Source: Bedellia somnulentella
Taxonomy: Eukaryota > Arthropoda > Insecta > Lepidoptera > Bedelliidae
DNA length: 64,000 bases
NCBI GenBank assembly: GCA_963576735.1
Contig: OY755172.1
Coordinates: 4,030,001 to 4,094,000, forward strand
Direction: 5' to 3'
Under the pieces are notes generated by a model, which made no database searches, was not told the origin of the DNA, and saw only the letters and a list, made by a program, of their open reading frames with translations. Of this stretch, positions 34,501 through 46,500 are shown piece by piece; the first letter of the stretch is position 1; each line of letters opens with the position of its first letter. Both the position numbers and the translations under genes were made by a program.

Positions 34501-37500
34501 AAATAAACATTGTTTCTTTCTTTCTTTCTAAATAAAATTTTAGTACAACTGAAAACCTTAATAAAAGGCTGTCAATATTTTTTTCCTGGTGTGGTGAGGA
34601 TGGATAGCCTGCGTTGCAAATTAAACTTTGAAAAAGGTATAGTGAAAATTTTCATCTCAAGTTTATTAATAAATTATTATCAATAGAATCCATTCCTAAT
34701 CATTTTTTTAAAATATATTAACTTATATAAAAAATACCGATAAGAAAACCACTTATTTTTTGGGGTTTCCTACCATAAACTAAACCTTTATTATTTCGCC
34801 ATGTCTATCTTCCTGTAAAAAGTCAAAAAGTTTATTTTTCAAATACTAACATTTTTTTAACGTCATAATTTTAAATTTATCATTAATCCGTTGCTTCGGA
34901 AGGTGTTCGTAAAGAGAAGAAGCAACAAAGAAACTCTTTGCATTCACATTTTTTCATTTTTTTATAATATGGTTTGTACAATTTCAGTTTATAACCATGT
35001 TTTTACTTTATAAAAGATTTTCTATGCGACCAAACCAAACGCTAGTTTGACATAATTAAAATAAATTGTCCATCACTAAAAACCAATCCATAACGTGAGA
35101 AGATCTATGTCGGTACGTCATGATCATAATCATCAGCGAATAAACGTCCACCGCTGAACTGGACTTCTCCTCAAAAATATCAAAGGTGTTCATAATGTGG
35201 TGAAATGCAATCGCGTTAGGTAAATCTTGTAATGATTTCATTTTTTGTTGTTAAATAAATAAATAATGTCCGGTGCAGTACCGAAATAAGACATACTTAA
35301 AATTTATATCCGAAACCACTGAGACTACGCAGTTGAAACTTGTAAATGAAAATAATAAACTGCTTCAGGATTCATACATACATACATAGATAAATTACTT
35401 CAGTATTTCATACATATATGTATATACACACGGCTACAAATTCCTAGAAGGGGTTGCCAGAGCCAAGGAATTAAAATTCCTCTGCCACTTTTTGAAGTTA
35501 AGTGGGTAAAAGATAGTACAATTAAGGTTGTTGGTGATGGGAGTCCAACCGCATTACCTAAAAATTCATTAAAAGCCCCAATACCCTTAGTCGCCTCTTA
35601 CGAACACCTACGGGAAGAAACGGGGTTAGTACGATTCTAAGCCGGCGTTACACAAAAAAGTACTACAAAGTCAACATAAAGAAGAATTTGAACGAGACAG
35701 ATTAGTTTTCATAACCCAAACGTGTGGACGGGATTCTTATAGTTGTCTTTAAAAATGACTTTGACAAGTTCAATTTAGTGGCCTAAAAAATTGATTATTT
35801 AATTGTGTGTAAGGGCTTATCTTCAGAAGTACTGAACCAGTTGTGATATTTACTTTGATTATCAGAAAAGTGAGGACCATTCAAGAGTTCTTAGTTAGGG
35901 GTATATTGTTATGCTAAATTTTAAGAAAAATGTTACAGTACAGTAAGAATGTTACAAATACTGTTCTATATTTTAATGCTTAATTGGTATTCTGTCATTG
36001 GCTAAGAAATTTTGTAGTACTATATAAAACATTGTTTTTTAAGTTTTTAAAACGTGGCAATGCTGCAAACGTGCTAGGCACTTTTACACCAGATATGACA
36101 CGGGGCACGTATTGTGACTTGTAAATTTTAGTAAATAAGTTGTAAATTGCATATGTAAATATATAAAATGGAACTTATTTTATAACTTAATGTAATAATA
36201 TATTAATATCATAAATAAAATGTAACCGATTGGTTTGTGATAGTAAAAAAATGCAAAAAAGTTTTTAAAATGTGCTGTTGGATATCTAAATAAAATAATT
36301 AAAAAAAATACGCTTCCAGTGCGAGTCTAGGGCGGTCCACTACTATTATGTTATGATCCGCTTGCAAAACACATCCATCCATCAATAGTTCAATGAAAAG
36401 TATTCAATAGTTTTTGCTCAAACGCTTTTGTTTAAGTAACAAATAATGATTGATATGTAATAACCGTCACTTAAGTAAATAAGTGAATATTACAGGAAGT
36501 TACGCATACATAAGCATTGTAGTAGTTTTATATCTGTATTGATTTTCCGGTGATGATTTTAATTAATCACTTATTGATTTTCTATTAAAATTTACTGAAG
36601 TCTCAAGTAACAATGGTTATCCAGAAGCATGTTCTGAGTCTACGTCTTGAAGTATTATTTACGAAAACAGCAAAATAATGAAATAAAAACAAAAATGCAA
36701 ACCATAATTATGCGAAACGGTGTGGTGAAAACGACAGACAGTGCTTTTACACTTACACGGACCCATTAGTGTCATTAAATTCGATTAAAGATCTTACAAT
36801 ATATACATAAATATATATATACTCACGGCCATAAATCCCAAAAATAGGGCTGTCAGAGCTTTAGAGCTACAAACTCCTCAGCCACAATTCGAAGGTGATA
36901 GGGAAGAAGATGGTAGAAATAGAGTATCGTTAGTGATAGTTTTCCAATTGCATCTCCCAAAAACCACTTAAAAAAGCCCCATACCATAAGCCGCCTCTTA
37001 CGACACCTTACGAGCGACGTTTAAATAAAAATAATCATCAGCAATAAAACAGAAGTAAAGCGAACAACATATAAATCTACAATTACTCCAACTGCAATTA
37101 TGATATCTAACGCAATCAACTTCTGAAGATATCTTTTATAATTGCTGTATATTTTTCGCACAATTAAATATCAAACAACACTGTGTTGTTATTAATGTAA
37201 ACGAGAATAATGGGGATGGCGTTAAATTAGCGATCTGATATAGTAATCTGAATGCAAATTGAATATATTTTACTTATCTTTCAGCTTAATCAAAGTGAGA
37301 TATGTAATGATTTAATTATAAGATCTTATGTAAAGTATATTACCTCTTCTATAAATTATTTCAAGGGCGTGCATTTAAATGATATTGTATATTGTAATTT
37401 ATCTAGTGGTGTAATCTATCTATTCTACCTTCATTTTGAATAGTAATTCCGGAAATTGTTCAAAGGCTTTTGTTGTATTTTAATTAGTATTGTAGTAACG

Positions 37501-40500
37501 GATCCAGCTCTCAAAAAAGGTTGTGGGTATAGCCACTCAAAAATCTCCATAGGCTATAGTGACTAGTATCATCATACCAGCTATAGCCTCAATATACCAT
37601 CAAAGTGTGAGATCATAGGTCGATTAGGGTTGTGGGCACGGCCATATGGCTGGATCCGCCCTTGACTACACATCGGTATAAGCTGCCACTGTGCCTAGCT
37701 GGTGGACTTTGATTTAATGGAAATATGGGCTACGTTTTAATCTATACAGAGGTGCTACTGCTACTCTACAGCGAAGTACTCAAGTACTCGTATGCAAACT
37801 CCATAATGTAGGTACAAATCCCAGACTAGAACAGCAATTTTATTCAGTTGCAGCGAAGAGTAAGAAAAGGAGATGTTATCTCTTCGAAACAGTTTACTGT
37901 TGCTCTGGAAGTCTTATCCATGGTTCTGGATTGAGAAGGACTCGACTTCAACATCAATGGTGTGTACATCACGCATCTTTGATTTATTGATGACATTTTA
38001 GTTGTGGCTGAAACCACGGAAAATCTAAGCAATATTCAATGGCCTCAGTAAAGAATATCAAAGAGTGGTTCTTAAAATGAACATGGACTAGATAAAAATT
38101 ATGTCACTTTGTCATGTTGTACCCACTCAAACTTGGGAACTCTACACTCGAATATCAGCAACACAGACATCCACGGCTAGGCGTCTGTTGACTAATTTAG
38201 TATAATATAACTACACACTACAATAATTGCCATGTAGTGACCTTAGAATGTTGCTACACCTTTCTACTCACGGATGTTGTAAGAGGTGACTAAGGGTATA
38301 TATACATACATACATACATATAATCACGGCTATAAATCCCTAGAAGGGGTAGCCAGAGCTAAGGAATTAGAAATCCCTCGGCCACTTTTGGAAGTTGCGT
38401 GGGGAAAAGGTGGTAAAAATAAAGGTTGTTGGTGATGGGTCTCCAACCACATCGCCCAAAAATCCCTTAAAATGCCCCAATACCGTTAGTCGCCTCTTAC
38501 GTACACCCACCGGAAGACATGGGGTAGTGCTATTCTAAGCCGACACTACACAGCTGACTAAGGGTATGGGGTTTTTTAGTGGTTTTTGAGCGACGCAGTT
38601 GGAAACCCATCACAAATGATACTTGATTTCTACTGTCTGTTTGAAGCTCTGGCTACTCCTTTTGGGATTTATGGCCGTGAGTAAATGTAAACAACAGTAA
38701 TCAAATCACAAAAATTAATATTCCAAAAAAAACTGCATTTAAGAAACAATCCGTTTTTGTGGAATACTTCTGCTTTCCGCACAATAGCTGTAGTTATGCG
38801 CGCATTGCATAACGTCGCGAGACGATGCTCTCTCGCGCTCATTATCCAATACATTCACCTCATCTCGGCATTATCTCATCAGCTGTTTTTAGCATTTGTC
38901 ACAACCTTCTTTGTAGAAATTACTAAACCACGTTTTTGACAGTTTATGTAATTTTTATCTCTCACCGTTATGTTTAATCGCCTTTTAGTGACGTTTGGCG
39001 TTGTGGCTGCATATACACAACGACCATCTTTATTTTAGAATCTAAACTTCCAAAATTGACTGAACAATTTCCAATCCTAGGGCTCTGTTGGTCCCTTTTT
39101 TGAGATTTATAGCTGTGAGTATTTGTATGTAGCTTAAGCACTTTGGACTCTTTAATATAATTTCCTGTTAAAAATTATATTATATTAAACTTGGATATAC
39201 GTTTTTATTCCTGATACAAACATAGTATAAAAATCGACCATTTAATTGTTCAAAAACGTGTTTTTGTGTGTTAAAATTATAAAAGGCACTTGTCAGCCTT
39301 CAATCCCATTAATATTGTAAATGTGAAAGTTTAGATGTTCTTTGTGTGTTTGAGGCAAAAGGCTCCTCAAGTGCATAATGTATATGAATGAAATTTGGCA
39401 GAATGCTAGATAATGACTCAAATTATAACATAGGATACTTTTTATCCCGGAAAAGTTTGAACAGTAAAATATTCACGCCTGATTGAACGAAGAGTACTGG
39501 AAAAACACCTTAACTTTGTCATAAGCAAATTTGACAGTACGAAGTCTGTCGGGTCAGCTAGTAGTAAGTAATAAAACAATGAAAGTGACTATATTATTCT
39601 TTTAGCCAAGTGTGGCATTTAAAAAAAACTATTTTTACTCGTTTAAGAACAACAAAACTTCATCTTCTATCAGGGATATCCTGCCATGTGGCATTTGATC
39701 AACTACTGGAAACCATTACTCACGATCTTTTTTCGCTTTTAATGTCAATATAGCTAAGAAGCCATTGATTTTGAAACTACAACAACTCGTATTGTATGTA
39801 CCTATCATTATTAGTTTGTACTTAGTTTGTAACCGGTTGGTACATATAGTATATTGTTTTAAATATTGATGACAAATAAATTCTGCGATTTGCGTGCAAA
39901 ACTACCCGCAATATAATTCGAAAAGTTACACAATAAGTAGTGTGTGAACATACCATAAGTCAAAATAAAAATATTTTTAGTAATTCTCCTTCTTATCTTC
40001 GACATATTCAAAAGACAGAGAGTGCTTATGCCTCAAGACAAAACCAAGGCTTAAGCCGAAATGAACATAGGCTGTTATATAATATTTGCTATACCAGTTT
40101 CACTTTTGTGCGAGTTCTGTCTTCCGCGATTAAGAAACAGCCTTTGGCACGAAAACTGGATACAAACAGGTCCATTATAGAGAGATAAGTAGGACAATTT
40201 GTTGACGATAATATTTGATATATAGAGCGGACTGGTTTGTTCTAAAATATTTTCAATATAATATAGTTTCAATAGCTGTGGGGCTTTAAAGGGATTATTG
40301 GGCGATGCGGTTGGAGACCCATCACCAACAACCTTTATTTTACCATCTTTTCCCCACTCAACTTTCCAAAGGTGGCTGAGGAATTTCTCATTCCTTAGCC
40401 CTGGCTACCCCATATAGGGATTTATAGCCGTGAGTATATGCATGTATATATGTATTTTCAATACTTTATGCTTCCAAAATTAAAGTTAGTATTATTTGCA

Positions 40501-43500
40501 ACTACGGTTTGGTTACGTTCGTACGTTAATTCTGTGAGATACAACCATTTATGTTATGCTGATGGTACCATATAATCTCTGAAATCAATTTATTCAGTGT
40601 CAGTCTTTGACATCCTACAAGACTAAGTTAATTTTATAAATTGAATTAGTTAGTTAATCTCCCAGGAATCGAATTCGATACCTGTAATTTATCGAGAGAT
40701 TAGAGCCAATTGCACAACTGTTTGACCACGTAGGCATGGATAATTTAAATTCTTTGTATTTCCTAGTGAAACTGAAAATTTGTGGGTTGAATATGTTATT
40801 TAGTACGGTGGTATATCACCGTTTTGGTTAAAAACAGTTAGGTTTAACTATAATACATGCTCAGGCAATTTTTTCAAAATTGGAAGGGGCAATATGATTC
40901 TGATGACCGAATGCGTAATAATCACTAAACATCCCCGTGCTACTACTACTACTATTACGTATCTACTATTTCTTAATAAGCGAAATATACGCAAAAGTAT
41001 TGGACATTGCAAATCGAAGCCGACACAACGAGACCATTATTACAATTAATTAAACGTATTATAACTATAACAAACGTATAATGTACAATGTTATCTGAAT
41101 AAAAAGTAAAAGTTAGTCAGTGACCGCCAATTACATGCGCGCACGCACTCAATTATTGCCAGGCTTGTCATCGGAGACTGCTTATGCTAATATATCTTTA
41201 GCATATGTCATAATAGTTGTTGTATGTTTGTAGTATTCTATATTTAAAGTTTTGCGTAACAACTCTCATGGATCAGTGGGAGGTACACAGCTTCTAGTGC
41301 CATAGGTGCGAGTTCGAATCCTGAGAAAAGCCTGCATCAATGTGTCTTTTGTAAGGTCATATTTGTGTTTAATTACTCAAGATTGTTTTCAATGTTATCA
41401 AGATTATTTTATAGGATCAAGTAAATAAACTGAAAACTAAAAGATCTTTGTTGAATTGTACAAAATAAGGAGCCAAAAACTTTATTATTTTTGCCAATAT
41501 AAAAAGCAGCCTATGAAATCTTATTCATTAACTTCATCAATTAATTAAATACCTTTTTTATAACGGCCACCCTGAAATTCAATGTTAAAACACATTGAAA
41601 AAAAAGGGAATGATATCTTTTCCTCTTTATTTAAAACACTCTTTTACTCTTCTTTCGTATGACTTACCTCAAATCCTATAAGTATATTTTTCCACAGTTA
41701 GAAAATAAAGAAAAAGGAGGTGACCTTCAAATGATATTCGTTTTGTATGCGAATGGTTACAATGAACGAAAAAACTGTTTACTCCGAACCCAACGTGACA
41801 GTACTGAATAACTTATTTGACCATTCCTGAGGTAGTGGTATTCGTAAAACGAAGTAACAAGAGTTCGCCAGAGCGTTAAAATTTGAAATTCATCTGTTAC
41901 CTTAAAAACTTAAGTGGGGAAAATATTGCTAAATAATAATGGTGCGACATAGGTTTCCTGCCTCGTTAAGTCACCTTTTACGATACCAGCGGGTTAAGAT
42001 ATGGGTTAGTGCTATAGAATAAAACATAAATATACTCACGCTATAAGTTCCCATTGGGGTAGGCAGGGAGTATCGATCGCCACTTTGTACGATTCTGACA
42101 AACCTCTCTTTCTTCTATTTTAAAGAAACATACATATACTCACGGCTATAAATCCCTAGAAGGGGTAGCCAGAGCTAAGGAATTGAAAATTCCTCAGCCA
42201 CTTTGGGAAAGCTGAGAGGGTAAAAGATGGTGAAATGACGGTGGTTGGTGATGGGTCTCCAACCGCATCGCCAAAAAATCCCTTAAAAGTTGCCCCTTAC
42301 GTAGACCCATTGGAAGAAATGGGGTAGTGCTATTCTAAGACGACGCTACACAGCTTAAGCTTATTTTAGTACTATATTTTTCAATATGTTACATGTCAAT
42401 AGCACATTCTCGCAGGTGTTGCTAAGGCGAGTTTACAATGTGCTTGCTCAACCGTTTCGCTCGGTCGCAATTACTGACCCAAGCCAAACTGGCCATTATC
42501 TATGAAAGTATAACCTCGCCTTAATTGGGCCACTCGGCGCGTTTACTGACCCTTGTTGTTTCAACATCGGCGCTGGTAAGAATGCTTAACCACTTACTAG
42601 TCGATAAAGTAATTAAGTCTTATGACAGTGTGTCGGGTTATATGGATTTATTTGGTGAGGTAAATGTGGTAGACTATAAAAAAATATTCAACTAAACAAA
42701 CCACACTATTTTTAGGAATGTATTTCTCAGTTACTAATAATTAAAGAATAAATAAAGGAAAGAAAAATTTCGACACAGGCGGGGATCGAACCCGCGACCT
42801 CGGGTAAACGCCCCGACGCTCTGCCAACTGAGCTACTGTGTCAGTTGGCTGCCAGTGCGAAATTCTTCTATCCTTTATTTCTTTTACACGTTTAAGTTAT
42901 TAGTAATAATCCCCACATGAGGTTTTCATGAACAAAAAAATATTTAAATTATTTCTCAGTTAGTTAGATGGTTAGAAAATCAAAGACACCGATATTTCCT
43001 TCAAACCAATTTATAAAAATTATTTCACGAGTAGTCATTGGCAATATATTATCCTTTTATATGTAAGACTTTTATACATAATTTAATATTTTATTATTGT
43101 TTTCAGTGAAAGCTGGTATTATCCTTCAAGATGCACCCGCTTGTCCAGAACAGCACGGAGTTCAGGTATGAATATCGCTCTATACTACTGATTCCATTTA
43201 ATGTTCATTGTACAGCTAACAATTTATACGTGACAGCCTATAGACGTTTGACTAAGGTTATAAATTGTATTTAAGTTGTATTACTGAGATAAGGGAATGT
43301 TGAGATGGTTTGGGCATATAGAGAGGATGGATGACAGTAAATTGGTAAAAGAGATCTATAGAGCCAATGTGGAAGGTTAGTAGAGGACGACCTCGGAGGA
43401 CACATTTGGATCAAATAGAAAATGTACTCAAAAAGGCAGGTGTCCGTAGTACGAAGAATAAAAGAGCATGTATGAAAAGATTGATGGATGTGAATGAAGC

Positions 43501-46500
43501 TACAGAGGTTTGCCAGGATCGTACAAATTGGCGATCGATAGTCTCTGCCTACCCCAATGGGAACTAACGGCGTGAGAATATGTATGTATGTATGTATGTG
43601 CTGAGATAAAGTATCCGTTAATATTCTATGTAAGTTACTAAAATTATTGTACAGGTCATTATTGTACTTTTTAAAAACAACTGAAAATATCAATACATAC
43701 ATTTTCATCTCATACATTACATGCCGGCTTAGAATGTCACTACCCCTTTCTACCCACGAGTGTCGTAAGAGGCGACATAGGGTATGGGGCTTTTTTAAGT
43801 GGTTTTTGGGCGATGCGGTTGGAGACCCATCAATCACCAACGATACTTTATTTCTACCAATTTGTCCGTGCGGCCGAGGAGTTTTTAGCTCTGAAGCTAT
43901 GGCTACCCAATTTTGGGATGTATGGCCCTGGGAACACGTTTGTATGTTTGTATGTCAATATATACATACATACATACATATACTCACACCGTTAATTCCC
44001 ATTAGGTTAGCAGAGACTATCGATTGCCACTTCGTACGATCCTGGCAAACCTCTCTTGCTTAATCTACATCCATGTCAATATATTTACATCCATTAATAT
44101 TTTTATACATGCCCTTTTAGTCTTTATAAAAAGTAACAAATTTTTATTTATTTTCGCATTATTTTTTCCAGGCTTACGCCCACCCCGAACTATGCGACCA
44201 GTTCTTCCTGTGCACCAACGGCACGCTGACGGTGGAGACCTGCGAGAACGGCCTGCTGTTCGACGGCAAGGGCGCGGTGCACAACCATTGCAACTACAAC
44301 TGGGCTGTCGACTGCGGTACTAGGCAGGCGGATTGTGAGTGTATTTTGCATATATTATTATTTTTGGATTAAGGGTTTCGTCGGAAATGATCTAAGGTTT
44401 GAGAGAGATACGGGACGTGCTGCCATGCGGTGTTAAGAGTATCCAATATTTGCCTGAGCAATGTTTTTTGGTGGTGGTAGTAGTTTTAGAGGTGGTAGAA
44501 CCGTCGCCCCTTTGCACAGAATATACTGACATAACTTTAAAATGATAGATTTTAAGTGATAAATAATAATGTGAATGTGGCAAGAAAAACAATACATTAC
44601 TGATTAATCGAATGAATAGCTCCAAACTATATTTCCCTGTCGTGTGCATCGAGCAAAGCTAATCAGGCTTTTCCGCTTTGAAGTGCTTGCTGGGCGACGA
44701 TGTGGTTATTTTATATTGTGTTTTCATAGAAATTCCGAAAATGAAGAAATCTTTATATATTATTTCTGTAAGCCTCTTTCTTGCCCGGAAGCCTGTGACG
44801 CGATGAGTTAAGCTAGAAATTTGGTTCAGGTACCGTTTTGTACAGTTCGCGGCCGTGGTGTGCACAAAATTCAGACATCTGATGTAACTGGATTAAGTTA
44901 ATTGTTACAGAATTTCAAAGTTTCGAATTTGGCCCATAGACTTTGCTTGAGTGTCATAAGCGCGCGCAAACTTTAGTCCATCAGAGATGCGCTGTGATTG
45001 GTCGGATTTTTTTCAAACCGGCCAATCAGAAAAATTCACTAGAAATTCAAAAGAGCTGCGCTGTGATTGGTCGGAAAATTTCAAAATAAACTCATTTTAT
45101 TGGACGCGACGTAGTCGCGCCACGGTTACCCACTAGTATATTTTATTTCTAATGTGAACCTTTTGAGAAGTATAGTCGTGACTATAAACTTAAAACACAA
45201 GTTTATAGTCACGACTATGCTTCTCCATTTGACATTTAATTTTAGACGTGATGAAAATTAGAAGGTTTTTTTATTTATTCGACTTATTATAAGTTTTAAT
45301 TCGAGTAACCAGTCATCAACCTAAGTGTAAATCTAATTCCAGTGACTCCAATTTCCACCCCTGGGTGCGAGTACATGTTCGGCATCTACCCCGACAGCGA
45401 GGAGTGCTCCACCAGCTACGTCAAGTGCGCGTTCGGGATCCCGCACCAGGAGCCCTGCACGCCCGGACTCGTGTACGACCACCGCACGCACGGGTGCAAC
45501 TGGCCCGATCTTCTGCAGCCTTTCTGTAATCCTGAAGGTAATTTGTTTTGAACTAAACAGTAAGTGCATGAACCAAATAAACGTCTGGTAATCGACATAC
45601 ATTCTGTGTACTAAGTATCGGGAATTTGTCAATAAAACAGAAAATACAAATTGTTCATCTAAATTTATTTTATCGCCTTCAAAGTAGGCCCCATCGCTTG
45701 CAATACAACATATCCACCGCTTCACCCAGTCTTCCATACATTTTTCATAAGCTATTTGCGGTATGGCCTTTAGCTCATTCAGCGAATTTTCTTTTATGGC
45801 TTCTATCGACTCAAAACGTTTTCCTCGAAGTGGTAATTTTAACTTGGGAAATAAAAAAAGTCAGACGGAGCCATATCAGGTGAACACTGTGCTTGGTCGA
45901 GAACTTTTGTTGAATTTTTCGCTAAAAACTCTTTCACTATAATGGCTGTGTGATGGTGCATTATCATGGTGCAGCATCCTTGAGTTGTGTTGCCACAAAT
46001 CTGGACGTTTTTGGCGGATACTCTCACGCAAACGCTTCATGACGCCTAAATAATATTCTTTATTCACTGTTTCTCCCTCTGAAAGGAATTCGGAGTGAAC
46101 CACACCACGGTAGTCAAAAAAAACTGTCAGCATCACCTTGATTTTGGAGCGACTTTGCCGCGGTTTTTTGGGTTTCGGCTCGTTTTCGAGACGCCATTCT
46201 GAAGACTGTTGGCTCAAATTGTTTGCATGTCGTACTCATAAACCCATGTCTCGTCGCCAGTCATTATACGTTTCATAAAGGTTGGATCCGTAGACGCTCG
46301 GGAAATCATCGGGACATGCTTTCGCTGCGCTTTTTGAACAAAATTAAGCTCTTTTGGAACTAGTCGAGCGGCGACGCGTTTCATGCCTAAAATGTCAATG
46401 AGAATGTTATGGACGGACTTAAAAGATATGTTCACCTCACAAGCCAACTTTCTCAGACTCATACGTCGATTTTCGAGCACTAGCTTCTTGATTCTGTCGA

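Noticed and set aside
43271..43840. 189-codon minus-strand frame in gene 2 intron 2
   Set aside because: It is the antisense of a LINE-C copy joined to part of a SINE-A copy; no independent protein signal.
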